Source: an uncultured Oceanospirillales bacterium (lineage in GTDB: Bacteria; Pseudomonadota; Gammaproteobacteria; Xanthomonadales; SZUA-36). From it: a DNA stretch of 64,000 bases. A model generated the notes under the pieces. That model saw nothing but the letters and a program-made list of their open reading frames with translations. It did no database searches and was not told where the DNA came from. Position 1 is the first letter of the stretch, and each line of letters starts with the position of its first letter. Where the stretch lies: assembly GCA_913055655.1 (NCBI GenBank), contig CAJXKA010000002.1, positions 124,001-188,000 on the forward strand. The letters are read 5' to 3'. A program made the position numbers and the translations under genes. This document shows, piece by piece, positions 43,284 to 53,196 of the stretch.

Positions 43284-45325
43284 AGCTCCGCAACCAGGTC
43301 CTGACGCTTTCGCTCGCCACGGTGCTGGTGCCGTGGTTCGGCTGGAAGCTGGTGCAGGAGCTGGAGCGTTTCCTGCGCGCGGGCCAGGAAGCGGCCCTGC
43401 TGGCGTCGGCGCGGACGGTGGCGCAGGCGCTGCCGGCCGAGTACCGCGGTGAACTGCTGTTCGGCCGTGACCGTGTCCTGCCGCTGCGCGAGTTCAGCCG
43501 GCCGCCGTTCCTGGACGGTTACCTGGATGACTGGATCGAACCCGGTAGCGCGGTCGAGTTCGCCTCGGCGGACGGCGTGCTGAAACTGCGCGTGATGGGC
43601 GGACGCTACGCCGGCCAGCTGTTCCTGTTCTGCCGGGTCGAGGACGCCACCCCGGTGCGCGACGTGCCGCCGGCCGGGCCGGGACCAGGCAGCGGCCGCC
43701 TGGCCGACAGCATCGAGATTGCGCTCCGCAGCGCCCGCGGCCTGAACACCTGGTCGCTGCGTACCGCGGCGCCCGGCCAGTTGCTGGTGACCAGCCAGGA
43801 CCCGGGTGGCGGGCAGCTGGAGGCCTGGTGGACGGAGCGCCCCGGCGGCTACGACGTCGAGATTGCGCTGCCACCTGGTGGGCGAGCGGTGGATATCGCC
43901 ATCGCCGCCAACGATGTGTACATCGGTCGTAGCGGGAGCCGGGAAGCCCGGACGGCCGGAACATTCGCGGCAGGCCGGCCGGCTGCCTGGCTGGACCCGG
44001 CGCCGCCGCTGGGTCCGCTTCGGCAGTGGCTGGCCTCGGTCCAGCCCGATGACACCCGCGCCTTCGTGGTCGACCGCTCGGGCTGGGTGGTGGCGGACAC
44101 GGGGGTGCTGCCGACGGGCACCCCGGAAGACCTGTCGTGGGCGGGCCGGGCCATTTACCGTGCGATCGCCGGCGACCGGACCGCGCTGCGCGACGAACGG
44201 CCGGGCGAAGTCGTGCGGTTCCGGGACGAGGCGGTCACGGCCGCGCTGGCGGGTGAGACCTCGCAGCAGTGGGGCCAGGACCCGGAAACCGCGGTGGTGC
44301 GGCATTCCGTCGCGGTGCCGATTGAAACCGACGGCCGCGTGGTCGGCGCCGTGGTCATGGATTCCCGCAGTGACGGCCTGTTGCTGGTCACCAACCGTGC
44401 GCTCGGGCGGCTGTTACTTGTGACGGTGGCGGTAACCGTGCTGCTCGCCGCGGGGTTGTGGTTTTTCGCCACCCGGCTGTCGCGCCGGGTCCGGCGCCTG
44501 AGCACCGCGGTGAGCGCCGCCATGGACGATGCCGCGAACCCGGCCACGCTGCCGCTCACCGACGATCGCGACGAACTGGGGGACCTCGCCCGCGACAACG
44601 CCCGGCTGTTGCGCGCCGTGGCGGATTACACGCGCTACCTGCGACAGCTGGCCGGGCGCCTGTCGCACGAGTTGAAGACGCCCCTGGCCATTACCCGCTC
44701 ATCACTGGATAACCTGGCCACGGGCGCGCTGGACGATGACGCAAGGCGATACCTGGAACGCGCCCGCGAGGGCCTGGACCGCCAGGGCGCCATTGTCCGC
44801 GCCATGAGCGAGGCGAACCGGCTGGAAGCTTCGGTGGCCAGCGCGGACTGGGAAAGCGTTGACCTGGCCCTTTGGCTACGGGAATGCGCCGGCGCCTACC
44901 GCTCGGCCCACCCCGGTCGCGCGATACTCGTCCAGGTGCCGGAATCACCCGTGCCCACCCGCTGCGCACCTGAGTTGCTGACGCAGGCGCTGGACAAGCT
45001 GGTCGACAACGCCCTGGGGCTGACCACGACCGATGACAGCATGACGCTCGAACTGGTCGCCCGGGGCAACTGGCGGCACCTGCGCGTGCGCAACACCGGC
45101 ACCCGCCTGCCCGGGTCTTTCCAGGACCAGCTGTTCGATTCGCTGGTGTCGGTGCGCGAACCCGGCGGCGTGGGCACGCACCTGGGGCTGGGCCTCTACA
45201 TCGTCCGGCTGGTGGCCGAGGCGCACGGCGGCGAAGTCGATGCGCGCAACCTGCCGGACGATGGCGGCGTCGAGTTTGTGCTGAGCCTGCCCGCCGGTCC
45301 GGACACATCAGTCGAATCGGCCTGA
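43280..45325 (+). CDS. pdsS: Histidine kinase of the dedicated sortase system
   Basis: A 681-residue membrane kinase. After an N-terminal membrane segment, the large periplasmic region begins FLDGYLDDW and includes DSIEIALRSARG, resembling CBM9-like carbohydrate-binding folds. A second membrane helix (LLLVTVAVTVLLAAGLWFF), a HAMP-like region, the H-box LSHELKTPLAITRSSL and ATPase motifs (VDNALG, LGLGLYIVRLV) follow. The TTG start overlaps pdsR. The sensor probably reads an envelope or polysaccharide cue; ligand identity is inference. Confidence 0.9.
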   Translation: MKLRNQVLTLSLATVLVPWFGWKLVQELERFLRAGQEAALLASARTVAQALPAEYRGELLFGRDRVLPLREFSRPPFLDGYLDDWIEPGSAVEFASADGVLKLRVMGGRYAGQLFLFCRVEDATPVRDVPPAGPGPGSGRLADSIEIALRSARGLNTWSLRTAAPGQLLVTSQDPGGGQLEAWWTERPGGYDVEIALPPGGRAVDIAIAANDVYIGRSGSREARTAGTFAAGRPAAWLDPAPPLGPLRQWLASVQPDDTRAFVVDRSGWVVADTGVLPTGTPEDLSWAGRAIYRAIAGDRTALRDERPGEVVRFRDEAVTAALAGETSQQWGQDPETAVVRHSVAVPIETDGRVVGAVVMDSRSDGLLLVTNRALGRLLLVTVAVTVLLAAGLWFFATRLSRRVRRLSTAVSAAMDDAANPATLPLTDDRDELGDLARDNARLLRAVADYTRYLRQLAGRLSHELKTPLAITRSSLDNLATGALDDDARRYLERAREGLDRQGAIVRAMSEANRLEASVASADWESVDLALWLRECAGAYRSAHPGRAILVQVPESPVPTRCAPELLTQALDKLVDNALGLTTTDDSMTLELVARGNWRHLRVRNTGTRLPGSFQDQLFDSLVSVREPGGVGTHLGLGLYIVRLVAEAHGGEVDARNLPDDGGVEFVLSLPAGPDTSVESA

Positions 45326-45392
45326 ACCCGCCTGATAATGCGGCGCGGATGCGGTTAGAATCCCTCCTTTCGCGGACCGCCGGGGCGGGCAC

Positions 45393-46865
45393 TTGGACAA
45401 GCGGCAATTCGATCATCTGAACGACGGCCACCACACGCGCATTCCCGTGTGGCGCACGGTGCTGGCCGACCTGGATACGCCGCTGTCGGTGTACCTGAAG
45501 CTGGCCGACGGCCAGGACTCCTTCCTGTTCGAATCGGTTGAAGGCGGCGAGACCTGGGGCCGCTATTCCATCATCGGCCTGCCGTGCCGGCGTCGTTACA
45601 CCATCAACGGCCACCGGCTGGCCTGCTTCGATTACGGCCGCGAAGTCTCGGCCGAAGAGCTCGACGACCCGTTGACGGCCGTGGAAGCCATCCGCGCCGA
45701 CTACCGCGTGCCGGACCTGGACGAGCTGCCGGTGTTCACCGGCGGGCTGGTCGGCTATTTCGGCTACGAGACGGTGGAACTGATCGAGCCGAGGCTGGCG
45801 AAGGGCGGCAAGCGCGACGAGATCGGCACCGACGATATCGTGTTGCTGCTGGCCGAAGAAGTGGCCGTGTTCGACGCCCTGGAAGGGCGGCTGTGGCTGA
45901 TCGTCAACGCCGACCCCAACGAGGACGGCGCATACGAGCGCGCCCAGCGCCGCCTGGACCAGCTGGAGCATCGCCTGCGCTCGGGCAGCACCGGCTACGG
46001 CCTGGCGGTGGACGGCGAGGCCGTCGGCGAGCCGGATTTCCACTACGGTTTCGAGAAAGACGATTTCCTGGACGCGGTACGCCGCAGCCAGGAGTACATC
46101 CTCGCCGGTGACATTTTCCAGGTGGTGCTGAGCCAGCGCATGAGCGTACCGTTCCGCGCCCGGCCCATCGACGTCTACCGCTCGCTGCGGGCGCTGAACC
46201 CGTCGCCGTACATGTATTTCATCGACCTGGGCGATACCCAGATCGTCGGATCATCGCCGGAGGTGCTGGTGCGCGTGCAGGACCGGCGCATGACGGTCCG
46301 GCCCATCGCCGGCACGCGCCCGCGCGGCGCCACTGTGGCCGACGACCGCGCGCTGGCCGCCGAGCTGATGGAAGACCCGAAGGAGCTGGCCGAGCACCTG
46401 ATGCTGGTCGACCTGGGCCGCAACGACGTCGGTCGCGTCGCCGCCACCGGCACCGTGGAGGTGACCGAGAACATGGTCATCGAGCGCTATTCGCATGTCA
46501 TGCATATCGTCTCGCAGGTGGAGGGCGACCTGGCGGAGGGCATGACCGGCATGGACGCCATCCGCGCCGCCTTCCCGGCCGGCACGCTCTCCGGCGCACC
46601 GAAGATTCGCGCGATGGAGATCATCGCCGAGCTGGAGCCGGTGAAGCGCAACATCTACGCCGGTGCGGTGGGTTACATCAGCTGGCATGACGACACGGAT
46701 CTCGCCATCGCCATCCGTACCGCGGTCATCCGCGACGGCCAGCTGCACGTGCAGGCCGGCGCCGGCATCGTCGCCGACTCCGACCCGGAGGCCGAGTGGC
46801 AGGAGTGCATGAACAAGGGCCGGGCGCTGATCACGGCCGTGGACCGGGCCTCGCGCGGGCTCTAG
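45393..46865 (+). CDS. trpE: TrpE, anthranilate synthase component I
   Basis: A 490-residue chorismate-using enzyme. The N-terminal domain (TPLSVYLKLADGQDSFLFES) holds the tryptophan feedback site and the C-terminal domain has AGTRPRGAT, DLGRNDVGRVA and LSGAPKIRAMEII. The start is TTG; MDKRQFDHLNDGHHTRIP fits the family N-terminus. No leader peptide with Trp codons was found. It is separated from trpG by an opposite-strand amidase gene. Confidence 0.96.
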   Translation: MDKRQFDHLNDGHHTRIPVWRTVLADLDTPLSVYLKLADGQDSFLFESVEGGETWGRYSIIGLPCRRRYTINGHRLACFDYGREVSAEELDDPLTAVEAIRADYRVPDLDELPVFTGGLVGYFGYETVELIEPRLAKGGKRDEIGTDDIVLLLAEEVAVFDALEGRLWLIVNADPNEDGAYERAQRRLDQLEHRLRSGSTGYGLAVDGEAVGEPDFHYGFEKDDFLDAVRRSQEYILAGDIFQVVLSQRMSVPFRARPIDVYRSLRALNPSPYMYFIDLGDTQIVGSSPEVLVRVQDRRMTVRPIAGTRPRGATVADDRALAAELMEDPKELAEHLMLVDLGRNDVGRVAATGTVEVTENMVIERYSHVMHIVSQVEGDLAEGMTGMDAIRAAFPAGTLSGAPKIRAMEIIAELEPVKRNIYAGAVGYISWHDDTDLAIAIRTAVIRDGQLHVQAGAGIVADSDPEAEWQECMNKGRALITAVDRASRGL

Positions 46866-46874
46866 GGCCTGGCT

Positions 46875-47657
46875 TCAGGCCTCATCAAGGCGGAACGCGT
46901 CCGCCTCGGCCAGGAACGGCAGCTCGGTGCGCACTCGGCGCACCTCGTCCAGCGAGACCGTCATCGTGCGCACGTCTTCGCTTTCCCAGGGTTCGATCAC
47001 CGCCTCGCCCAGCGGGTTGTACAGTGCGCTGTGGCCGTTGTAGTGCAGACCGCGGTTGTCCTTGCCGACCCGGTTCACGCCCGCGACCACGCACTGGTTC
47101 TCGATGGCGCGCGCCCTGAGCAGCGCGTCCCAGGCGGCGATACGGGTATCTGGCCAGTTGGCGACGAACAGCAGCAGGTCGTAGTCGTCGCGAACCCGGC
47201 ACCAGACCGGGAAGCGCAGGTCATAGCAGACCTGCGGGCAGACCCGACACTCGCCCAGGCGGAACACCCTGCGCTCCTGTCCCGGCACATAACGCTGGTT
47301 CTCGCCCGAGTAGCTGAACAGGTGGCGCTTGTCGTAGTGGTCGACGCGGCCGTCCGGGTGCACCAGCAGGAAGCGGTTGCGCAGGCCGGCTTCGCCGTCG
47401 TCAATCACCACGCTGCCACCGATGGCACCGCCGGTCGAAGCCGCCAGCGCCTGCATCCAGTGCACGGTATCGCCGTCCATGGACTCGCCCTGAACCCGCT
47501 CGCCACCCTGGAACCCGGTGGTGAAGGTTTCGGGCAACAGGTACAGCCCCGACGGCGCCGCGGCGCGCACCATGGTGGCCAGGTGGTCCCGGTTGGTATC
47601 CGCTTCGCGCCACTCCAGCCGTGGCTGCACCAGGGTGATGGTCAGTGCGGTTGTCAT
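46875..47657 (-). CDS. Nitrilase-superfamily omega-amidase (YafV-like)
   Basis: A 260-residue carbon-nitrogen hydrolase. The catalytic triad is visible as Glu in LLPETFTTGF, Lys in YDKRHLFS and Cys in CPQVCYDLRFPVW. YafV-type enzymes deamidate alpha-ketoglutaramate and related keto-acid amides. It lies between trpE and trpG on the opposite strand, so tryptophan genes here must use at least two promoters. Confidence 0.92.
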   Translation of the reverse strand: MTTALTITLVQPRLEWREADTNRDHLATMVRAAAPSGLYLLPETFTTGFQGGERVQGESMDGDTVHWMQALAASTGGAIGGSVVIDDGEAGLRNRFLLVHPDGRVDHYDKRHLFSYSGENQRYVPGQERRVFRLGECRVCPQVCYDLRFPVWCRVRDDYDLLLFVANWPDTRIAAWDALLRARAIENQCVVAGVNRVGKDNRGLHYNGHSALYNPLGEAVIEPWESEDVRTMTVSLDEVRRVRTELPFLAEADAFRLDEA

Positions 47658-47758
47658 GCCTTCATCCGTATGGAAAACCGTGGGTCATCTTGCGCCATGC
47701 GGGCCGGCCATGAAAGAGGTGGTCGCCCCGGGCCGGTATCTGCGCTACATTCCGTTTC

Positions 47759-48376
47759 ATGATTCTCATGATCGATAACTACGACTCCTTCACCTTCAAC
47801 CTGGTGCAGTACCTGGGTGAGCTCGGTGCGGATGTCGAGACCGTGCGCAATGACGCGATCACGCCCGCGGGCATCCGTGACAGGGCGCCTGATGGCATCG
47901 TCATTTCGCCGGGGCCTTGCACGCCGGACGAGGCGGGCGTGTCGTTGTCGCTGATTCCCGAGCTGGCGGGCGAGATCCCGATTTTCGGCGTCTGCCTGGG
48001 GCACCAGTGCATCGGCCAGGCGTTCGGCGCCGACGTGGTGCGGGCGACGCGGGTCATGCACGGCAAGACCTCGCTGATCCATCATGACGACCGTGGCGTG
48101 TTCGCCGGCCTGCCGCAGCCGTTCGAGGCGACGCGTTACCACTCGCTGGTGCTGGCACGCGACAGTGTGCCGGATTGCCTGGAAATCTCGGCATGGACCG
48201 TCCGCGAAGACGGCTCCCATGGCGAGATCATGGGCGTGCGCCATCGCGAACTCGATGTCGAAGGCGTCCAGTTTCATCCCGAATCGATCCTGACCCGCAG
48301 CGGGCACGACCTGCTGCGCAACTTTCTTGACCGCTGCCGCCAACGCGAGGCGCGGCCGGAACCGGTGACTGCCTGA
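47759..48376 (+). CDS. trpG: TrpG, anthranilate synthase component II
   Basis: A 205-residue glutamine amidotransferase. [29 protein letters not shown], the nucleophile in [15 protein letters not shown] and HPESILT are standard. It supplies ammonia to TrpE (or to PabB, if shared). Its stop overlaps the trpD start by one base. Confidence 0.97.
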   Translation: MILMIDNYDSFTFNLVQYLGELGADVETVRNDAITPAGIRDRAPDGIVISPGPCTPDEAGVSLSLIPELAGEIPIFGVCLGHQCIGQAFGADVVRATRVMHGKTSLIHHDDRGVFAGLPQPFEATRYHSLVLARDSVPDCLEISAWTVREDGSHGEIMGVRHRELDVEGVQFHPESILTRSGHDLLRNFLDRCRQREARPEPVTA

Positions 48377-49416
48377 TGGATATCCGTGACGCACTGGCCG
48401 CGCTGGCCGCCGGCGACGACCTGGAAACCGAACAGATGGCCGCCGTCATGCGCCAGGTGATGACCGGCGAATGCGACGACGCCCAGGTGGGCGCGTTCCT
48501 GATGGGCCTGCGCGCCAAGGGCGAGACCATCGACGAGATTGCCGGCGCGGTGGAGGTCATGCGCGAGCTGGCCACTGGCGTGACGCTGGACGACCCGCAT
48601 GCCGTCGATATCGTCGGCACGGGTGGCGATGGCGCCAACCTGTTCAATGTGTCCACGGCCGCGGCGTTCGTGGCCGCGGCGGCAGGCGCGAAGGTGGCCA
48701 AGCACGGCAACCGCTCGGTGTCGTCGAAATCCGGCAGCGCCGATTTGCTGGAAGCGGCGGGCGTGCGCCTGGACCTGGCCCCGGAGCAGGTCCGCGAGTG
48801 CGTCGACAAGGTCGGCGTCGGTTTCATGTTCGCCCCGATGCATCACTCGGCCATGCGCCACGCCATCGGCCCGCGCAAGTCGCTGGGCCTGCGAACCGTC
48901 TTCAATATTCTCGGGCCGATGACCAACCCGGCCGGCGTGAAGCGCATGGTGATCGGCGTCTACAGCGCCGCGCTGTGCGCGCCGATGGCCGAGGTGCTGG
49001 GGCGTCTTGGCGCGGAACACGCGCTGGTGGTCAGTGCCGACGACGGACTCGATGAAATCAGCATTGCGGCGCCGACCTCGGTGGCCGAATACCTGGACGG
49101 TGACATCGAGGAGTATGTCATCGACGCCCCCGATTTCGGTATCGAGCGCCAGTCGCTGGATGGCCTGCAGGTGGAAGGCGCGGCGGATTCGCTCGCGCTG
49201 GTCCGCGCCGCGCTGTCCGGCGATCGTGACGGTTCCGCCGGCAAGGCCGCCGACGTGGTGGCGTTGAACGCCGGCGCCGCCATCCACGTGGCCGGCCTGG
49301 CCGATGACATCGAGGACGGCGTCAGCCGGGCGCTGGAAGTCATCAGTACCGGAGAACCCTTACGGCGACTGGAGCAACTGGCTGCACTGACGACCGGGTT
49401 CCCACCGTCGGCCTGA
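48376..49416 (+). CDS. trpD: TrpD, anthranilate phosphoribosyltransferase
   Basis: A 346-residue enzyme that transfers phosphoribose to anthranilate. The glycine-rich PRPP loop is [36 protein letters not shown] and [11 protein letters not shown] are conserved. It is directly downstream of trpG and 17 bases before trpC. Confidence 0.97.
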   Translation: MDIRDALAALAAGDDLETEQMAAVMRQVMTGECDDAQVGAFLMGLRAKGETIDEIAGAVEVMRELATGVTLDDPHAVDIVGTGGDGANLFNVSTAAAFVAAAAGAKVAKHGNRSVSSKSGSADLLEAAGVRLDLAPEQVRECVDKVGVGFMFAPMHHSAMRHAIGPRKSLGLRTVFNILGPMTNPAGVKRMVIGVYSAALCAPMAEVLGRLGAEHALVVSADDGLDEISIAAPTSVAEYLDGDIEEYVIDAPDFGIERQSLDGLQVEGAADSLALVRAALSGDRDGSAGKAADVVALNAGAAIHVAGLADDIEDGVSRALEVISTGEPLRRLEQLAALTTGFPPSA

Positions 49417-49433
49417 TTTCCGGACGTTTTACC

Positions 49434-50249
49434 ATGAGTCTGCCCACCATCCTGGAACGTATCCTCGTCACCAAGCGCGAGGAAATTGAAACCGGCAAAG
49501 CCCGACATGGCCTGGCCGAGCTGGAAGCCCGCGCTGCTGGCATGTCACCCGTGCGTGGCTTCGTCGCGGCCCTCGAGGCCGCGGCGGAAAATGGGCCGGC
49601 CGTCATCGCCGAGGTCAAGAAGGCATCGCCCAGCGCAGGCGTCATCCGGCCCGATTTCCAGCCGGCCGGGATCGCCCGAGCCTACGAGCGTGGCGGCGCG
49701 GCCTGCCTGTCGGTCCTGACCGACACGGACTATTTCCAGGGCCGGCCCGAATACCTGGCCGAGGCCCGTTCGGCCTGCGCGCTGCCGGTGTTGCGCAAGG
49801 ATTTCATCATCGACCCCTGGCAGGTGGCGGAGTCGCGCTGCCTGGGCGCCGACTGCATCCTGCTGATCGTGGCCGCGCTGGACGATGCCCGCTTGCACGA
49901 GCTGTTCGGCCTGGCCCGGGAGCAGGGCATGGATGTGCTGGTGGAAGTACACGACGAAGCCGAGATGCGCCGTGCGCTGGCATTACCCGGCGACGCCTTG
50001 CTGGGCGTGAACAACCGCGACCTTCATCGTTTCGTGACGTCACTGGACACCACCACGCGCCTGCAGGCGATGCTGCCGGCGGGGCGCATGCTGGTCACCG
50101 AGAGCGGTATCCGCACCCGCGCCGATGTCGACGGCCTGCGCGCGGACGGTATCGACGCCTTCCTGGTGGGCGAGGCGTTCATGCGCGAAACGGATCCGGG
50201 CCGGGCCCTGCAAAAGCTGTTTTTCGACGACACGGAGGTGCACGCATGA
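49434..50249 (+). CDS. trpC: TrpC, indole-3-glycerol-phosphate synthase
   Basis: A 271-residue TIM-barrel enzyme, not fused to Trp[46 protein letters not shown] and [11 protein letters not shown] carry the catalytic residues. trpF, trpB and trpA are not in this window. Its stop overlaps the following unknown gene by ATGA. Confidence 0.97.
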   Translation: MSLPTILERILVTKREEIETGKARHGLAELEARAAGMSPVRGFVAALEAAAENGPAVIAEVKKASPSAGVIRPDFQPAGIARAYERGGAACLSVLTDTDYFQGRPEYLAEARSACALPVLRKDFIIDPWQVAESRCLGADCILLIVAALDDARLHELFGLAREQGMDVLVEVHDEAEMRRALALPGDALLGVNNRDLHRFVTSLDTTTRLQAMLPAGRMLVTESGIRTRADVDGLRADGIDAFLVGEAFMRETDPGRALQKLFFDDTEVHA

Positions 50250-51025
50250 GGCGACTTGCGACCTGGATGCGGGCCGCGCCCTCGGCGCTGGTCATGGCGG
50301 CAACGGTGATCGCAATGGATGACGCGGTGGCGGAAAACATCGACCAGGAAACCCGCTGGCATGAGCCCGTGGCGAATATCCTGGATGTCGATTTCGGCGA
50401 CGGCTCCGGCTTCCACGCGCGCTGGGAGTATTTCCACTGCGAATGCGGCGACGTGCTGATCCGTTTTGAGCAGGGCGCGCCCGAAGGTGTCACGACCGGC
50501 GAGATGCTGCTGATCGACGGCCAGGTCCTGGCGGCACGCGGCGATGTCGCCCAGGTGGAAGACCTCGAGACCATGCTGCAGGCGCCCTTGCTGATGCTGC
50601 ACCTGTCATTCGGGCTGCTGGAACGCGGTGTGCCGGAAGGGCCGTCGGCGGTCGGGAAAGACCGTCGCAAATTCTCCGCCGGGGACAAGCTGAACACCTA
50701 CCGGCTGGAGTCGGCGCGCTACACCGGCGCTTTCGGCGCGCCCTGGGAAGTGCAGGGCGAGACCTGGTCCGGCGCGGAAAGTCGCCGACGCTTCGAAATG
50801 GCGTTCACCTTTACGCTCCGTGACGAGCTGGGCGGGCAGGACGAGAGCGTGATCACGTTTTCCGGCGGGCAGGACTACCGCCCCGGCGCTTTTCCGCTGC
50901 ACGAGTCGACCTCGCTGGAAGGCTGGAAAGTGCAGTGGATTTCCAGGAATGAAACCGTGGCCCACCCGGCCGATAGCGGGTTAACGGTTGCCGGCCTGCG
51001 CGAAGAAGCCCTTCAGACCCGGTAG
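50246..51025 (+). CDS. Uncharacterised exported protein downstream of trpC
   Basis: I do not recognise this 259-residue protein. A signal peptide ([18 protein letters not shown]) is followed by a beta-rich, Trp- and acidic-rich sequence with a lone CxC ([10 protein letters not shown]). The ATG overlaps the trpC stop, so it is translated with the trp operon although export makes a tryptophan role unlikely. Its end overlaps the convergent coq7 by 13 bases. Confidence 0.7.
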   Translation: MRRLATWMRAAPSALVMAATVIAMDDAVAENIDQETRWHEPVANILDVDFGDGSGFHARWEYFHCECGDVLIRFEQGAPEGVTTGEMLLIDGQVLAARGDVAQVEDLETMLQAPLLMLHLSFGLLERGVPEGPSAVGKDRRKFSAGDKLNTYRLESARYTGAFGAPWEVQGETWSGAESRRRFEMAFTFTLRDELGGQDESVITFSGGQDYRPGAFPLHESTSLEGWKVQWISRNETVAHPADSGLTVAGLREEALQTR

Positions 51026-51654
51026 GCCACTTTTTTCATCACGCTTGATGCGAATCGCATCGCCTGGCGAACGGGGCCGGGCAGGTCGCGGGCGCCGGCG
51101 GCCTCCGCGGTCGCGGCATGCTGGGCTTCGTCGATCTTCATCTGCGCCAGTATCGCGCCACTACGCCGGTCTTCCGGCGGTAACTGGCCAAGATGGTCCG
51201 CCAGGTGCGCCTCGACCTGTCGCTCGGTCTCCTTCAGGAACCCCAGGCTCCAGGCGTCGCCGGCCAGGCCGGCGGTCGCGCCGATGGCCCATGAGCCCGC
51301 GTACCACAGCGGGTTGAGGGCGCTGGTGTGGCTGTCGAGTTCCACCAGGCGCTCGGCGCACCACGACAGGTGGTCGATCTCCTCGCTGGCCGCATGGGCC
51401 ATTTCGTCGCGCACGGCCGGGTCCCGGGCGGTCACGGCCTGGCCGGCATAAAGCGCCTGAGCGCAGATCTCGCCGGTATGGTTGATGCGCATCAGGCCGG
51501 CCACGTGGCGGCGGGTGTCCTCGTCCAGCGTGGCGTCCGGCGTCGCGGCGGCGGGGTTCGGGCGGGTCGCGGCCGGGGTCACGCCGGCGGACAGGCGCAG
51601 GGCCTCGTCGAGCACGGCGATGGCGCGGTCGATGGGGGTCAGCTGTCGTTCCAT
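51013..51654 (-). CDS. coq7: Coq7, diiron 2-polyprenyl-3-methyl-6-methoxybenzoquinol hydroxylase
   Basis: A 213-residue non-haem diiron monooxygenase for a late ubiquinone hydroxylation, the function filled by UbiF in E. coli. Ligands are in [24 protein letters not shown] and DEAQHAATA; the internal repeat of helices is typical. I start at [10 protein letters not shown]; an ATG two codons upstream is equally possible. Together with ubiH and ubiI in this window it completes the oxygen-dependent ring hydroxylations. Confidence 0.94.
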   Translation of the reverse strand: MERQLTPIDRAIAVLDEALRLSAGVTPAATRPNPAAATPDATLDEDTRRHVAGLMRINHTGEICAQALYAGQAVTARDPAVRDEMAHAASEEIDHLSWCAERLVELDSHTSALNPLWYAGSWAIGATAGLAGDAWSLGFLKETERQVEAHLADHLGQLPPEDRRSGAILAQMKIDEAQHAATAEAAGARDLPGPVRQAMRFASSVMKKVAYRV

Positions 51655-51701
51655 TCGCATAGTATATTGGCAATTCGCGCCACCGACCCCACATCAGGCC
51701 A

Positions 51702-52016
51702 ATGAGTTACTACCAGCGACACATTTTCTTCTGCACCAACGACCGCGGCCCCAACGCCGACCGGCCCTGTTGCGGCAAGTGCGGCTCCGAGGCCCTTCGC
51801 GACCACGCCAAGCAGCGCATGAAGGCGCTGGGGCTGACGGGTGAGGGAAAGGTCCGCGTCAACACCTCGGGTTGCCTGGACCGCTGCGAGGAAGGCCCGG
51901 TCTGCGTGGTCTACCCGGAGGGCGTCTGGTACACCTACGTGGACGAATTCGATATCGACGAGATCGTCGATTCGCACCTGGTCGAAGGCGTACCGGTAGA
52001 GCGCCTGAAAATCTGA
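51702..52016 (+). CDS. Thioredoxin-like 2Fe-2S ferredoxin (Shethna-like)
   Basis: A 104-residue protein of the thioredoxin-fold 2Fe-2S ferredoxin family (COG3411-like). Cysteines in HIFFCTN, PCCGKCG, TSGCLDRC and GPVCVVYP supply cluster ligands. Partners are unknown. It is divergent from coq7, with a short AT-rich spacer holding TATATT-like sequence. Confidence 0.9.
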   Translation: MSYYQRHIFFCTNDRGPNADRPCCGKCGSEALRDHAKQRMKALGLTGEGKVRVNTSGCLDRCEEGPVCVVYPEGVWYTYVDEFDIDEIVDSHLVEGVPVERLKI

Positions 52017-52061
52017 CGCCGGTCGGGTGCGCCCGGCGATGAAATTAGACCGTCACAACGC

Positions 52062-52090
52062 TTGAAACCCGGGCCGGTTGCCAGTAGAAT
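52062..52090 (+). promoter_or_regulatory. Strong sigma70 promoter for rplM-rpsI
   Basis: TTGAAA and TAGAAT are separated by exactly 17 bases, about 100 bases before the rplM ATG. The resulting leader contains CACCC-CGCCGT-GGGTG followed by TTTTT at 52102-52122, a weak terminator-like hairpin that could attenuate transcription. Confidence 0.65.
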
Positions 52091-52190
52091 TCCCGCCCTT
52101 CACCCCGCCGTGGGTGTTTTTGCATGGTCGAGTGACGTGTGAATCGCTCGCGGTACGAACTCCAGAATCGGGTTCAAGGAATTACGGATT

Positions 52191-52619
52191 ATGAAAACTT
52201 TTTCTGCGAAGCCGCAGGACGTCAGGCGCGAATGGCACCTGGTGGATGCGACGGACAAAACGCTGGGCCGGCTGGCCACTGAACTGGCACGCCGCCTGCG
52301 CGGCAAGCACAAGCCGGAATACACCCCGCACGTGGACACGGGCGATCACATTGTCGTGGTTAACGCCGACAAGATCCGCGTGACCGGCAACAAGCTGAAG
52401 GACAAGATGTACCACCACCACACCGGTTACATCGGCAACCTGAAGTCAATCCCGCTGGGCAAGCAGCTGGACGAGCATCCCGAGCGCGTCATCCAGAGCG
52501 CCGTCAAGGGCATGCTGCCGAAGAACCCGCTGGGTCGTGCCATGTTCAAGAAGCTGCACGTCTACGCCGGCCCCGAACACCCGCACGCCGCCCAGCAGCC
52601 CGAAGCGCTGGACATCTGA
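52191..52619 (+). CDS. rplM: RplM, ribosomal protein L13 (uL13)
   Basis: A 142-residue large-subunit protein. [39 protein letters not shown] and [16 protein letters not shown] are conserved. It is followed by rpsI after 24 bases, the near-universal bacterial pair. Confidence 0.98.
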   Translation: MKTFSAKPQDVRREWHLVDATDKTLGRLATELARRLRGKHKPEYTPHVDTGDHIVVVNADKIRVTGNKLKDKMYHHHTGYIGNLKSIPLGKQLDEHPERVIQSAVKGMLPKNPLGRAMFKKLHVYAGPEHPHAAQQPEALDI

Positions 52620-52643
52620 GCGGGCGAGACAAGGAACTGAATG

Positions 52644-53036
52644 ATGGCAACTGAACAGTACTACGGCACCGGTCGACGCAAGTCTTCCGCCGCCCGCGTT
52701 TACGTCACCAAGGGCACCGGCCAGATCATGGTCAACGACCGCCCGCTGGATGAATTCTTCGGCCGTGAAACGGCCCGCATGGTCGTGCGCCAGCCGCTCG
52801 AGAAGCTGGAACTGAACGACCAGTTCGACATCAACGCCAAGGTTTCCGGCGGCGGCACCACCGGCCAGGCCGGCGCCATTCGCCTGGGCCTGTCCCGTGC
52901 GCTGCTGGAATACGACGAAGAGCTGCGCAAGCCGCTCCGCGCCGTCGGCCTGCTGACGCGCGACGCCCGCGAAGTCGAACGCAAGAAAGTCGGCCTGCAC
53001 AAGGCCCGCAAGGCGACCCAGTACAGCAAGCGCTGA
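52644..53036 (+). CDS. rpsI: RpsI, ribosomal protein S9 (uS9)
   Basis: A 130-residue small-subunit protein. [15 protein letters not shown] opens it, [19 protein letters not shown] follows and the basic tail QYSKR, which reaches the P-site tRNA, is intact. Two adjacent ATG codons are possible starts (52641 or 52644); AAGGAA lies just upstream. Confidence 0.98.
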   Translation: MATEQYYGTGRRKSSAARVYVTKGTGQIMVNDRPLDEFFGRETARMVVRQPLEKLELNDQFDINAKVSGGGTTGQAGAIRLGLSRALLEYDEELRKPLRAVGLLTRDAREVERKKVGLHKARKATQYSKR

Positions 53037-53059
53037 TACAACCCGCCGCGATCCGGATT

Positions 53060-53133
53060 TGGGGGATCGTCTAGTGGTAGGACTGCGGACTCTGACTCCG
53101 CCAGCGGGGGTTCGAATCCCTCTCCCCCAGCCA
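53060..53133 (+). tRNA. glnV: tRNA-Gln (anticodon CTG)
   Basis: The gene starts TGGGGGATCGTCTAG and ends with encoded CCA. The acceptor stem TGGGGGA pairs with TCCCCCA. The anticodon stem GCGGA/TCCGC encloses CTCTGAC, giving CTG. The T arm GGGGGTTCGAATCCC is canonical. It is 23 bases after rpsI and probably shares its transcript, ending at the terminator just beyond. Confidence 0.95.
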
Positions 53134-53174
53134 AGCACAAAAAAGCCCGCCTCGCGCGGGCTTTTTTGTGCTTG
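53132..53174 (+). terminator. Rho-independent terminator after tRNA-Gln
   Basis: A 19-bp perfect inverted repeat (53132-53150 and 53156-53174) has a GC core AGCCCGC/GCGGGCT flanked by A6/T6, so it can terminate in both directions. Its left end overlaps the last two bases of the tRNA-Gln CCA end. Confidence 0.93.
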
Positions 53175-53196
53175 TCCGGCGGAGAGGCCGATGCAG

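Noticed and set aside
45326..45392. Tryptophan attenuator before trpE
   Set aside because: No short frame with Trp codons and no paired terminator/antiterminator stems were found in the 67-base gap.
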